The notes under the pieces: generated by a model
The model's input: only the letters and a program-made list of their open reading frames with translations
The model's database searches: none
What the model was told of the DNA's origin: nothing
Origin: Arthrobacter sp. QXT-31
GTDB lineage: Bacteria; Actinomycetota; Actinomycetes; Actinomycetales; Micrococcaceae
Length of the DNA stretch: 64,000 nt
Direction of reading: 5' to 3'
Assembly (NCBI RefSeq): GCF_001969265.1
Contig: NZ_CP019304.1
Coordinates: 2,170,001-2,234,000 of the forward strand
Translations under genes and position numbers: made by a program
Shown: positions 8,989-18,109 of the stretch, one piece after another
Layout: every line of letters starts with the position of its first letter
How positions within the stretch are numbered: position 1 is the first letter of the stretch

Positions 8989-9880
8989 GCTGGCCTCCGG
9001 TGCTGGTCAGTGCGGCTGTGGACTGTGATGCGGCTGTGGACGGGGAAGGGTTGGCTGCCGGGGTTTCGTCCCAGGGACCGAGGACCGGCACCGCGGCCAG
9101 CAGGCTGCGGGTGTACTCGGTGGCCGGGTGCTCCACGATCTGCTGGACCTCGCCGGACTCCACGAAGGAGCCGTCCTTCATCACGTGGATGCGGTCCGAG
9201 ATGAGCCGGGCGACACCGAGGTCGTGGGTGATCATCAGGATGCCGATGCCGCGCTGTTCCTGGAGCTCGAGGAGGAGGTCCAGGATGCCGGCCTGCACCG
9301 TGACATCCAGTGCCGAGGTGGGTTCGTCGGCCACCAGGAGCTGCGGTTCGCTGGCCAGTGCGATGGCGATCAGCACGCGCTGGAGCATGCCGCCCGAGAG
9401 CTGGTGCGGGTACTTCTTCAGCTGCACGTCCGGCGTCGGGATGTGCACCTGTTCCAGAAGCCGGATAGCCCGGGCCCGGACGGCGTCCTTGTCCTTGGAG
9501 GCGGCACCGGCGATCCGGATGGCCTCCGACAGCTGGCTGCCGATGGAGTGGACGGGGCTCAGGGCCGTCATCGGGTCCTGCGGGATGAGCGCGAGCGTCC
9601 GGCCGCGGACCTTGTCGATGGCCTTCGGCTCGGCCACCACGTCCACGCCGTCGATGAGCACGGTGCCGGAAAGCACGGCCAGATCGTCCGGCAGAAGACG
9701 GAGGATGCCCATCGCCGTCGTCGATTTGCCGGAACCGGACTCACCGATGATGGTGACCGTTTCGCCGCGGTGGATGCTGAAGTTCACCGAATCGACGGCC
9801 CGGATGATTCCGGCGTCGGTGATCAGCTCCACCTGGAAGTCGCGGACCTCGAGGAGAGGCTGTTCCTTATTGGCGTCCAT
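8981..9880 (-). CDS. ABC transporter ATP-binding protein (OppD/DppD type)
   Basis: A 299-residue partner ATPase. Motifs: Walker A GESGSGKSTTAMGIL, the Q-loop segment LIPQDPMTALSPVHSIG, signature LSGGMLQRVLIAIAL (an SGGM variant) and Walker B LLVADEPTSALD. ATG 9880 lies one base after the permease stop codon; an in-frame GTG at 9889 overlaps that gene and is less likely. The last 25 residues are rich in Ser, Thr and Ala and probably disordered. It would form the ATPase heterodimer with the product of 8161-8988. Confidence 0.91.
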   Translation of the reverse strand: MDANKEQPLLEVRDFQVELITDAGIIRAVDSVNFSIHRGETVTIIGESGSGKSTTAMGILRLLPDDLAVLSGTVLIDGVDVVAEPKAIDKVRGRTLALIPQDPMTALSPVHSIGSQLSEAIRIAGAASKDKDAVRARAIRLLEQVHIPTPDVQLKKYPHQLSGGMLQRVLIAIALASEPQLLVADEPTSALDVTVQAGILDLLLELQEQRGIGILMITHDLGVARLISDRIHVMKDGSFVESGEVQQIVEHPATEYTRSLLAAVPVLGPWDETPAANPSPSTAASQSTAALTSTGGQHD

Positions 9881-9881
9881 G

Positions 9882-10787
9882 TCAGGCACCCTTCTTCTTG
9901 CGGCGGGGACGGTCGCGGAGGCCGTCGCCCAGCAGGTTTACGCCCACCACCATCAGCACGATCACCAGGCCGGGCAGGGTGACCATCCACCAGGAGGTGG
10001 TGATGTAGTCCTGGCCGTCGGAGATGATGCGTCCCCAGGTGGCGAACGGCCGCTGGGGTCCGGCGCCGAGGAAGCTGAGCGCACTCTCGAGCAGGACGGC
10101 CTGGGCCAGGAGGAGCAGCACCACGAGGGTTGCCTGCTTGATGACGTTGGGGATGATGTGCTGGATCAGGATCTGGATGCGGTGCAGGCCGAGGATGCGC
10201 GCCGCGGAGACGTACGGTTTTTCGCGTTCCACCAGCACCATGGACCTGGTCAGCCTGGCCACCTCCGGCCATTGGGCGATGGCGATGACGAAGGTGATCA
10301 CCGGGATGGACGGACCGAAAAGTGCCACCACCAGGAGCAGCATCATGAGCAGCGGCAGGGACATCTGGGCTTCGAGGACGCGGGAGACCACCGTATCCAC
10401 CCAGCCGCCGAAGTAGCCGGCGGCTGCACCGAGGATGATGCCGATGGCGCCGGAGACCACCACCGCCAGGATGCCGATGGTCAGGGACACCTGTCCGCCG
10501 TGCAGGACGCGGGAGAGCAGGTCGCGGCCCAGCTGGTCGGTGCCGAACAGGTGGCCGTCCACCAGCGGGGCGAGCCTGCGCGCCGAGAGGTCCTGGTGGT
10601 TGGCGTCCGGCAGGGGCAGCACCTGGGCCAGCAGGATGGGAATGATGACGATCAGCGTGCAGACGGCGCCGATGCGCAGTTTCCACTTGGCGGCGTTGCG
10701 GCGGCGGGTGGCGCCGGCCTTGGCTACGAGTTCCCTGGTGACGGCGCTCGGAGACGGGGTGCGTGTTGCGGTGTCGCTGAGGCTCAT
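9882..10787 (-). CDS. ABC transporter permease (OppC/DppC type)
   Basis: A 301-residue inner-membrane permease. It has an N-terminal cytoplasmic segment, a first membrane helix near 43-60, the conserved GTDQLGRDLLSRVLHGGQVSL loop, further helices, and the EAA coupling loop (EKPYVSAARILGLHRIQILIQHI). The C-terminus is basic (RPRRKKKGA). Its start overlaps the end of the DppB-type permease gene by 4 bases, indicating coupled translation. It forms the substrate channel with that protein. Confidence 0.92.
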   Translation of the reverse strand: MSLSDTATRTPSPSAVTRELVAKAGATRRRNAAKWKLRIGAVCTLIVIIPILLAQVLPLPDANHQDLSARRLAPLVDGHLFGTDQLGRDLLSRVLHGGQVSLTIGILAVVVSGAIGIILGAAAGYFGGWVDTVVSRVLEAQMSLPLLMMLLLVVALFGPSIPVITFVIAIAQWPEVARLTRSMVLVEREKPYVSAARILGLHRIQILIQHIIPNVIKQATLVVLLLLAQAVLLESALSFLGAGPQRPFATWGRIISDGQDYITTSWWMVTLPGLVIVLMVVGVNLLGDGLRDRPRRKKKGA

Positions 10788-11719
10788 GCTGCTGCCGCCT
10801 TTCCAAGACGAACGCGGGGATCAAGAAGCGGGTAGGCGAGATCGATGACCAGCTGCACGGCTACCGCCAGCAGCGCCGTCAGCAGGACGGTTGCCTGGAT
10901 GAGGGGGTAGTCACGGGTTTCCAGGGCCCGGACAATCAGGGAGCCGACGCCGGGCCAGGCGAACACCACTTCCACCACCACCACGCCGTTGAGCATGGCC
11001 GCGAAGCGGGTGCCCAGGGCGGTGAAGACCGGGATGGCGGAGTTCCCCATGGCGTAGCGCCAGGTGAGGGCGGAGCTGCCCACTCCCCTGGACCGTGCGA
11101 CGGTCAGGTACGGGGCCGCGAAGTTGGCGGTCATCTCCCGCCGCACCATCCGGGAGATCAGCGCGATCTGCAGGATGGCGATGGTGACGGTGGGGAGGAC
11201 GAGGCCGCCCCAGGTGGCGAAGCCGGAAGCCGGGAACAGCGGGATCAGGACGGCGAAGCCGGTCAGGAGCATGATGCCGGTCCAGAAGTCCGGCATGGAC
11301 TGTCCGGCGATGGTGAGGACGTTGACGCCGAGTTCGCGGTTGGTGTCCGGACGGCGGGCCATCCACACGCCCAGCGGGATGGCGATCACGGCGGTAAGGA
11401 GGATGGAGGCGGTGGCGAGGGTCAGCGTGTACGGCATCCGCTCCGCCACGACCTGCATGGCCGGCGCCTGGAAGGAGTAGGAGGTGCCCAGGTTGCCGGT
11501 GAACAGCTGCTGCAGGAAGATCCAGTACTGCTCCAGCACGGGACGGTCCAGGCCGAACTGTTCGCGGACCTTGGCCAGCTGCTCCGTGGTGGCCAGCGGG
11601 CCGGCGTAGGAGACGGCCGGATCACCGGGGGCGAGGCGGATCAGGATGAAGACCGTGGAGACCGTCAGGAACACGGTCAGCAGGCCCTGGCCGAGCCGCT
11701 TGAGGATGTATTTGGTCAT
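10784..11719 (-). CDS. ABC transporter permease (OppB/DppB type)
   Basis: A 311-residue permease that begins with the standard OppB leader (MTKYILKRLGQGLLTVFLTVSTVFILIRL, first membrane helix), followed by the large extracytoplasmic loop with LGTSYSFQAPAM and then about five more helices. The EAA-like loop is APYLTVARSRGVGSSALTWRYA. The end, LIQATVLLTALLAVAVQLVIDLAYPLLDPRVRLG, matches the family C-terminus. It starts 3 bases after the stop of the disrupted binding-protein gene, so the five transporter genes form one unit. Confidence 0.92.
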   Translation of the reverse strand: MTKYILKRLGQGLLTVFLTVSTVFILIRLAPGDPAVSYAGPLATTEQLAKVREQFGLDRPVLEQYWIFLQQLFTGNLGTSYSFQAPAMQVVAERMPYTLTLATASILLTAVIAIPLGVWMARRPDTNRELGVNVLTIAGQSMPDFWTGIMLLTGFAVLIPLFPASGFATWGGLVLPTVTIAILQIALISRMVRREMTANFAAPYLTVARSRGVGSSALTWRYAMGNSAIPVFTALGTRFAAMLNGVVVVEVVFAWPGVGSLIVRALETRDYPLIQATVLLTALLAVAVQLVIDLAYPLLDPRVRLGKAAAA

Positions 11720-11722
11720 GGC

Positions 11723-13296
11723 TCAGGCCTCCAGCCGGACGTCAACAAGGGGGTAGGAGTTGGTGGGCGCCAGCGCCAGGCCTGCCACGCGCTTCTGGTG
11801 GGCCAGCACCGACTTCGGAACGAACGCCCAGGCACACGGCCAGGTGTCCCAGATGGCCTTCTGCGCGGTGGCCAGCAGCTGTTCGCGGCGCGCCGGGTCT
11901 ACCTCGGAGGAGGCGGCCTGGATCTTGGCCTGCACGTCCGGCACCACGTAGCCCTGGTAGGTGTCGCGGGTCTTTTCCTTTTCCGCGGTTCCGGCGTACA
12001 TGCCCTGCATCATGGTGATGGCCAGGCCGGTGGGGCTGCTGAAGCCGTTGCCGAGCAGGTCCCAGTCGCCCTGCTTGCCCTGGCGCCAGGCCAGGATGTT
12101 GCCGCCGGGCTCAAACTGCTGCAGCTGGGTTTTCACGCCGATGTTGCCGAACATCTCCACGAGCGCCTCCATGACGGAGGTGTCGGAGGCGAACTCCCCG
12201 GTTTCCCAGATGATCTTCAGGTTCAGGTCGGTGACACCGAGGCTCTTCAGCGTGGCCTTGGCCTTCTCCGGGTCGAAGGTGTAATTGCCGGTCTTGGCGA
12301 AGCCCGTAAGGCTGGACGGGACCACGCCTTCGGCCTCACTGACCGAATCGACAGGACGTCCTTGACCAGCGACTCGCCGTCGACCGCCCAGCTAAGCGCC
12401 TGGCGGACCCGGACGTCGGAGAGCGGGTGGCTGGCCGGCTTGCGGAAGTTGTAGAAGATCTGGTTCAGGCGGAGGCTGGACGCCTCGGCCAGGACGACGC
12501 CGGGAAGTCCGGCCAGCTGTTCGCGCGAGTCGGGCGTGATGGAGTCAATGACGTCCACCTCGCCGCTGCGCAGTGCAATGACACGGCTGGATTCCTCCGG
12601 CAGGAAGCGGACCTCGACGTTGTCCACCTTGGGGGCGGGGCCCCAGTAGTTCTCATTGCGCTTGAGGCTGTAGGTGCCGGCGCCGCGGTTGAACTTCGTC
12701 ACGACGTACGGGCCCGTGCCCACGCCTTCCTGCAGCTCTTCCGGCTTGTTCCGGGCTGCCGGGCTGATCAGGATCATGCTCATGAGGGAGTCGAGGATGG
12801 GGATGGGGTTCTTCGATTCCATCCGGAACGTGCGCTCATCCACGGGCACCACGGTGGGGAATTCGGGGAAGAACCCGGCCACGAAGGAACCCTGCACCTG
12901 CTGGTACATCTTCAGCGCGGTGGCAACGTCCTCGATCTTCAGCGGCGTGCCGTCTGAGTACTTGACACCTTCGCGGAGCCGCACGGTCCATACCGTGGGG
13001 GAAGTCATTTCAAAGCGGTCCGCCAGGACCAGGATCGGCTTGGTTTCGGGGCCGATGGCCGTCAGGCCCTGCCGCACCGCGCGCTGGACGGTGACGGCGG
13101 CGTCGAACTGGTTGAGCTTGTTGTCCAGGCTGACGAGCGACCTGTTTAGCGCCAGCGTCAGGGTGCTGGGGCCCGGCAGTCCGGTCGGGCCGGCACATCC
13201 GGCCACGGAGCCTGTGCCCAGGAGAAATCCGGCGGCTGCGCCGAACTGCAGGAGGCGGCGCCGTGAGATCTCACTTCCTTGAGGAAGAACGGTCAT
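11723..13296 (-). pseudogene. ABC transporter substrate-binding protein, frameshifted
   Basis: An extracytoplasmic solute-binding protein of family 5 split by one frameshift. From ATG 13296 (GAGAGG upstream) the protein begins with a twin-arginine-like lipoprotein signal (SRRRLLQFGAAAGFLLGTG, then SVAGC as lipobox) and runs in frame to about 12350 (ESLVKDVLS). The match resumes in another frame (EAEGVVPSSLTGFAK) and continues to the stop at 11723. Adding one base near 12350 would join the halves as about 525 residues, the usual family length. Either the gene is recently inactivated or the assembly lost one base. It is the first gene of the transporter operon, so loss would disable import unless another binding protein substitutes. 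Confidence 0.85.
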
Positions 13297-13373
13297 CGTT
13301 GACCTCTCGGTTGATTGGGACGGCTGGCGGCCGGATGGCCTGCGCCGTGTTACATGCATCACTCTGCCACCTC

Positions 13374-13411
13374 TGCGCGAAATGCGCAACTGACCTAGCG
13401 CAATCCGCGCA
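13374..13411. promoter_or_regulatory. Paired operator-like repeats between divergent acid-sugar operons
   Basis: TGCGCGAAATGCGCA at 13374-13388 is followed by AGCGCAATCCGCGCA at 13397-13411, which on the other strand reads TGCGCGGATTGCGCT: the same 15-base pattern inverted with three differences. The pair sits between the divergent binding-protein gene (start 13296) and kinase-PdxA gene (start 13459). Binding by the DeoR-family regulator at 3472-4254 is the simplest reading (inference from position). Confidence 0.55.
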
Positions 13412-13458
13412 GTCATGACATCATGGTGCTACCGATCCACAGAAGAAGGGAGGACGAC

Positions 13459-15798
13459 GTGGCTGCAGTCCTTATCCAGGCCGACGACTTTTCCGGCGCA
13501 GCAGAAGTGGGGCAATGCTTTGCAACCCAGGGGCTGGACACGCGGCTCCTCCTGTCCGCCCCCGAGGCTGGCACTGGCACCGGCCGCCACCCGGACGTCC
13601 TGGTGGTCGACACCCACTCACGGGCTATGGTTCCGGAGGCCGCCGCCGCTGCTTCGGCTGCCGTCTTTGGCAGCCCGGCCGCAGGCCGCGCAGGCGTGCT
13701 GTTCAAGAAAATCGATTCGCTGTGGCGGGGCAATATTGGGCCGGAACTCGCGGCACTTTCCGCACTGGGGCACCACGTGGTGGTGGCCGGCGCACTCCCC
13801 CAGCTGAACCGGACCGTCGTCGGCGGCCGGCCTTTCGCCGACGGTGTGCGGCTGGACCGCACGAACCTCTGGCGGGCAGAGGCAGCGGCCCCGCCCGCGG
13901 AGATCGCGCACTTGCTGCACGAAGGCTCTGCAGTGCAGCTAACGGACCTGTCCACCGTGCGGGCGGACAGCCTGACGGCCGTCCTCGGTGAAGCCCTCTC
14001 CGGACCATCAGCCGGCGCCACTCCCACCACAGTGATCGTCGACGGCGAGACTCCGGCTGACCTGGAAAAGGTCGCCGATGCTCTGCTGGCCCTGAACTTC
14101 AGTGCCGGCGGACGGCGCATAGTGCTGGCCGGGACCGGCGGCATGGCCCTGCTGCTGGCGGCGAAACTCGGCCCGGCTTCTGCGCGAAACGCGCAGGAAC
14201 CCGGATCATCCCGCGTAAAGGCTGTGGCGGGCGCACCGCGGCCGGTGCTGGCCGCCGTCGGCTCCGCGTCCACGAAGGCCGCGGCGCAGCTGCGGAACCT
14301 GGAAGCCCGCGGTGTCACCGGCCTGCACATCACGCCCGGCGAACTGCAGTGGCCCGAAGATGTCCGCCCGAGGCTCGCGGAAGCACAACAGCTCCTGGCG
14401 GCCGGTGAGCCAACTGCCCTGACTGTCAGCGCCGACGTCGTCAATCCGCAGGAGTCCGGCAGGATCGTGCGGAACCTGGCGCGGCTGGCAGCGGAGGCGG
14501 CAGCGGCTCCCACCGGAACAGACCTGATCCTGACCGGGGGCGAAACCGCCCGCGAAGTACTCGACGCCCTCGGCGTCCGGTCGCTGACGCCGCTGGCGTC
14601 CGTGCAGCACGGCGCCGTGGTCAGCCTTTCCGACGACGGGCGGCTGGTGGGCACCAAGCCCGGCAGCTTTGGCGACGACGACGCCCTGGTCCAGCTTTAC
14701 TCCGCCATCAAAGACCTTCGGTCTTCCAACAGCATTTCCCATCCCTCCCACATACCTGGAGCTCCAATGACATCAGCAGTGAACGCAACCGAACAGGACA
14801 CCCGGCCCTTCATCGCCGTGACCATGGGCGACGGCGCCGGCGTCGGCCCCGAGGTGACCGTGGGCGCGCTCCTGGACCAGAACGCCTACCGGGACTGCCG
14901 CCCGGTGGTGATCGGCGACGTCCACCGGCTGCAGCTCGGCGCCAAGGCACTGGGTGTGGAAGCCAACATCGTCGAGGTGGAGACGGTGGGCGAAGCGGTC
15001 TTCGAGGCCGGCCGGATCAACGTGATCGACCCCAAGCTGCTGTCCGCCGACCTGCCCTGGGGCCAGGAGTCCGCCGAGGCCGGGAACGCCGCGTACCACT
15101 ACATCCGGATCGCATGCGAGCTGGGGATGAGCGGCCAGGTCCAGGGCATCTGCACGGCGCCGCTGAACAAGGCAGCGCTGCATAAGGCCGGGCACATCTA
15201 CCCCGGGCACACCGAGCTTCTGGCGCACTTCATGGGCATCGAGGAAGTGTCCATGATGCTCTCCACGCCCAAGGTCAAGGTCATCCACGTCACCACCCAC
15301 ATCGGCCTCATCGACGCCATCAACAAGATCGAGCCGGGCCTGGTGGAACGGACCGTCCGCCGCGGGCACAGCGCCATGCAGCGCGCCGGCATCGCCAACC
15401 CCAAGATCGGCGTCTGCGCCATCAACCCGCACGCCGGCGAGAACGGCCTGTTCGGCTACGGCGAGGAAGCGGAGAAAATCACCCCGGCCATCGAAAAGCT
15501 CCAGGCCGACGGCATCGACGCGGTCGGCCCCCTCCCGGCCGACACCGCGTTCTTCCTGGCAGGCCGCGGCGACTACGACCTCATCGTGGCCATGTACCAC
15601 GACCAGGGCCACGGGCCGGTCAAGGTCCTCGGCATCGAGGCCGGCGTCAACATCACGGTGGGCCTGCCCGTCATCCGCACGTCCGTGGACCACGGCACCG
15701 CCTTCGACATTGCCGGCAAGGGCATCGTGGACGTGCGCAGCATGATCGAGGCGCTGCGCCAGGCGGCGGAGATGTCGCCCAGCCCCGCGGCAGCATAG
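13459..15798 (+). CDS. Fusion of four-carbon acid sugar kinase (DUF1537) and PdxA-type dehydrogenase
   Basis: One uninterrupted frame of 779 residues. The first part (about residues 1-425) is a DUF1537/OtnK kinase: IQADDFSGAAEV at the start, GSASTKAAAQ in the middle and the nucleotide-binding LILTGGETAREVLDALGV near its end. After a short Ser/Pro linker, residues about 437-779 are a PdxA2-type NAD-dependent dehydrogenase/decarboxylase: FIAVTMGDGAGVGPEV, YPGHTELLAHF and the metal-binding MYHDQGHGPVKVLG. Kinase plus PdxA2 convert 3-keto four-carbon acid sugars to a triose phosphate and CO2. GTG 13459 is preferred over ATG 13423 because GGGAGG lies 5 bases upstream. ATG 14767, preceded by GGAG, could yield PdxA alone. 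Confidence 0.88.
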   Translation: MAAVLIQADDFSGAAEVGQCFATQGLDTRLLLSAPEAGTGTGRHPDVLVVDTHSRAMVPEAAAAASAAVFGSPAAGRAGVLFKKIDSLWRGNIGPELAALSALGHHVVVAGALPQLNRTVVGGRPFADGVRLDRTNLWRAEAAAPPAEIAHLLHEGSAVQLTDLSTVRADSLTAVLGEALSGPSAGATPTTVIVDGETPADLEKVADALLALNFSAGGRRIVLAGTGGMALLLAAKLGPASARNAQEPGSSRVKAVAGAPRPVLAAVGSASTKAAAQLRNLEARGVTGLHITPGELQWPEDVRPRLAEAQQLLAAGEPTALTVSADVVNPQESGRIVRNLARLAAEAAAAPTGTDLILTGGETAREVLDALGVRSLTPLASVQHGAVVSLSDDGRLVGTKPGSFGDDDALVQLYSAIKDLRSSNSISHPSHIPGAPMTSAVNATEQDTRPFIAVTMGDGAGVGPEVTVGALLDQNAYRDCRPVVIGDVHRLQLGAKALGVEANIVEVETVGEAVFEAGRINVIDPKLLSADLPWGQESAEAGNAAYHYIRIACELGMSGQVQGICTAPLNKAALHKAGHIYPGHTELLAHFMGIEEVSMMLSTPKVKVIHVTTHIGLIDAINKIEPGLVERTVRRGHSAMQRAGIANPKIGVCAINPHAGENGLFGYGEEAEKITPAIEKLQADGIDAVGPLPADTAFFLAGRGDYDLIVAMYHDQGHGPVKVLGIEAGVNITVGLPVIRTSVDHGTAFDIAGKGIVDVRSMIEALRQAAEMSPSPAAA
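14181..14195. promoter_or_regulatory. Possible intragenic copy of the operator-like repeat
   Basis: TGCGCGAAACGCGCA lies inside the kinase part of the fusion gene and differs by one base from the intergenic repeat at 13374-13388. It is a perfect 6-base inverted repeat around AAA. It may be an auxiliary operator or may simply reflect codon use (residues ASARNAQ). Confidence 0.3.
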
Positions 15799-15817
15799 GT
15801 ACTGGGCAGCTTAGGTA

Positions 15818-16594
15818 TTAGGAGATCTGCAGGCCGCCGTTGATGTCGTACGTCGCGGCCGTGATGTAGCCGGCATCCTCCCCCATCAGGAACACCATGA
15901 GGGCGGCGATGTCGCGGACGGTGCCCACACGGCCCATGAGGATGTCCCTGGACATGTCGGCTTTTCGCTCATCGCTCAGGGTGCCGCCCATGATGTCGGT
16001 GTCCACGGGGCCGGGGGCGATGCAGTTGACGGTGATGTTGTGCTGCCCCATCTCCCGTGCGAGCGCCCGGGTGAAGCCGATGATGGCCGCCTTGGAGGCG
16101 CTGTACGCCACCTTGGAGTAGGTGCCGCCGCCGCGCTGGGCCGAGATGGAGGAGACGCTGACCACCCGGCCAAGCCGGCGTTCGATCATTCCGCGGAGCA
16201 CGCGCTGGGTGACAAGGAACGTGCCGGTCATGTTGATGCGGAACACACGCTCCCAGGCCTCAAGTGTCTCGTCCATGAACTCGGTGGGCGAGCTGATGCC
16301 CGCGAGGTTCGCGAGCGCCACGATGGGTGGCATGTTGGCCTCCACCTCGTCGATCGCTGCGTTGACGGTGGCCTGGTCGGAGACATCGGCCCCCACGCCC
16401 CTGGCCAGGACACCGTACACGGAGGAGATGTCCTCCGCCGCGCGCCGGGCCGCGTCGCCGTCGATATCAAGGATGGCCACGGACCAGCCGCCGCTGGCCA
16501 GCATTTCCGCTGTAGCCCGCCCAATGCCCCGTGCTGAAGCGGCCCCGGTCAGCACCGCGGTGCGTTCGGCCGGGAACGTGTCGTGGTGTGCCAT
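15818..16594 (-). CDS. SDR family oxidoreductase
   Basis: A 258-residue short-chain dehydrogenase. It has the cofactor motif TGAASARGIGRATAEML, the acidic residue after strand 2 (AILDID) suggesting NAD preference, the active site SVSSISAQRGGG with YSASKAAIIGFTRALAREMG, and a C-terminus of YITAATYDINGGLQIS. It starts 14 bases after the MFS gene stop on the same strand and is likely cotranscribed with it. It converges with the kinase-PdxA gene, 19 bases apart. A role in oxidising a sugar acid or polyol brought in by the MFS carrier fits the context, without direct proof. Confidence 0.9.
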   Translation of the reverse strand: MAHHDTFPAERTAVLTGAASARGIGRATAEMLASGGWSVAILDIDGDAARRAAEDISSVYGVLARGVGADVSDQATVNAAIDEVEANMPPIVALANLAGISSPTEFMDETLEAWERVFRINMTGTFLVTQRVLRGMIERRLGRVVSVSSISAQRGGGTYSKVAYSASKAAIIGFTRALAREMGQHNITVNCIAPGPVDTDIMGGTLSDERKADMSRDILMGRVGTVRDIAALMVFLMGEDAGYITAATYDINGGLQIS

Positions 16595-16608
16595 GTCCGT
16601 AATCCCCT

Positions 16609-17991
16609 CTAGTACTTGGTGTCGTCGAACTCGTCGGCGGCAACCGCCTCTTCACCGACCGCGGCGGGAGTGCCGGGTTTCACGTGGCCCTCGGGACGCT
16701 TGCGGGCGTAGAGGTAGGTGGCGATGGCGGTGACGCCGAGGCAGGCGGCCAGGAACACGAGGCCGGACCGGTTGTCGCCGCTGGCGTCGTTGAGCACGCC
16801 CACGATGTAGGGCGCCACGAAGCCGCCGAGGTTACCGAGCGAATTCACCATGGCGAGGCCGGCCGCGGCTGCAGCTCCCACGAGGGCCGTGGAGGGCATG
16901 GCCAGGAACGGCGCGATGGCGGAGTAAATGCCCATGGCCGCCAGGGTCAGGGCGATCATGGCCAGGATGGCGTTGACCTGGACAAGGTTGCCGGCCGCGA
17001 TCAGGCCGATGGCGGCCATGACCATGCTGATGCTGGCGTGCAGCACCCGGTTGCCCGTGCGGTCTGACCGCTTGCCCCAGTAGTAAACGAATATGGCGGC
17101 AATCGTGTAGGGAATGGCAACGATGAAGCCCACCTCGGTGGTGCTGAACTTGCCCAGGGCCGCGACGATGGTCGGCATCCACAGGCCCAGGCCGTAGATG
17201 CCGCAGACCAGGCCGAAGTACAGGGCTGAGTAGGCGACCGTCCTGGAATCCTTCAGGCCGGCCAGGAAGTGGTGCGGCTGGCCTTTTTGCTTGTGGGCGA
17301 GTTCCTCGTCCATGGTCCGGGTCAGCCATTCCCGCTCATCGGCAGCCAGCCAGTGCGCGTGGCTTGGCTTGTCAGTCATGAGCACCGGAGTGAGCAGCCC
17401 GAGGAGGATGGCCGGGATGCCCTCGATGATGTACAGCCACTGCCACCCCTGCAGGCCCCAGATTCCGTCCATCTGCAGCAGGAGGCCGGACACCGGGGCG
17501 CCGAGGGCGTTGGAGATGGGCTGGGCGAGGATGAAGATGCCCAGCACGGTGACGCGCTGCCGCGCGGGGAACCACAGGGTCAGATAGAAGAGCATGGCCG
17601 GGAAGAAGCCGGCCTCCGCCGCGCCGAGCAGGAAGCGGATGATGTAGAAGGTGACCTCTCCGTTCACCAGGGCCATGGCCGTGGCGAAGATGCCCCAGGA
17701 GATCAGGATGCGGGCGATCCATTTGCGGGCACCAAACTTGTACATGCCCGCGTTGCTGGGAATCTCCAGGAGCGCGTAGCCCAGGAAGAAGATGCCGGCG
17801 CCCAGGCCGTAGGCTGCGGCGCTAAGGCCGATGTCCTCGCTCATGGTCAGCTTGGCGAAGCCGACGTTGTTGCGGTCCAGATACGCAATGAAGTAAAGCA
17901 GCACAATCAGCGGCATGAGGCGGCCGCGCACTTTCCGGAGGGTCCTCTGGCCCAGCTCGTCCAAGTGGTCCGCTGGATTCATAGCAGTCAT
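16609..17991 (-). CDS. MFS transporter, anion:cation symporter (ACS) type
   Basis: A 460-residue permease with about 12 membrane helices. The N-terminal half has LIVLLYFIAYLDRNNVGFAKL, the hallmark of the ACS family (tartrate, glucarate and phthalate carriers), and a mid-protein cytoplasmic loop rich in Lys/His. The C-terminal tail is acidic. ACS members import organic anions with protons or sodium. Pairing with the SDR gene downstream and the acid-sugar genes next door suggests a hydroxy-acid substrate (inference). The 118 bases upstream of ATG 17991 are AT-rich near 18055-18095 and probably contain its promoter. Confidence 0.92.
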   Translation of the reverse strand: MTAMNPADHLDELGQRTLRKVRGRLMPLIVLLYFIAYLDRNNVGFAKLTMSEDIGLSAAAYGLGAGIFFLGYALLEIPSNAGMYKFGARKWIARILISWGIFATAMALVNGEVTFYIIRFLLGAAEAGFFPAMLFYLTLWFPARQRVTVLGIFILAQPISNALGAPVSGLLLQMDGIWGLQGWQWLYIIEGIPAILLGLLTPVLMTDKPSHAHWLAADEREWLTRTMDEELAHKQKGQPHHFLAGLKDSRTVAYSALYFGLVCGIYGLGLWMPTIVAALGKFSTTEVGFIVAIPYTIAAIFVYYWGKRSDRTGNRVLHASISMVMAAIGLIAAGNLVQVNAILAMIALTLAAMGIYSAIAPFLAMPSTALVGAAAAAGLAMVNSLGNLGGFVAPYIVGVLNDASGDNRSGLVFLAACLGVTAIATYLYARKRPEGHVKPGTPAAVGEEAVAADEFDDTKY

Positions 17992-18109
17992 GGTGCACCT
18001 CGCAGGGAGTGACGGGTCCGCCGGGTTCCGCGACGGAACAATTAAGGTGTACCACTCCGTGCATAGATAGTCATTATGCTTACTAAATTCTTGAGCTAAG
18101 GCCGTGCTG

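Noticed and set aside
9000..10835. 611-codon plus-strand open frame
   Set aside because: Antisense to the well-supported ABC ATPase and permease genes, and low-complexity Ser/Arg/His-rich sequence.
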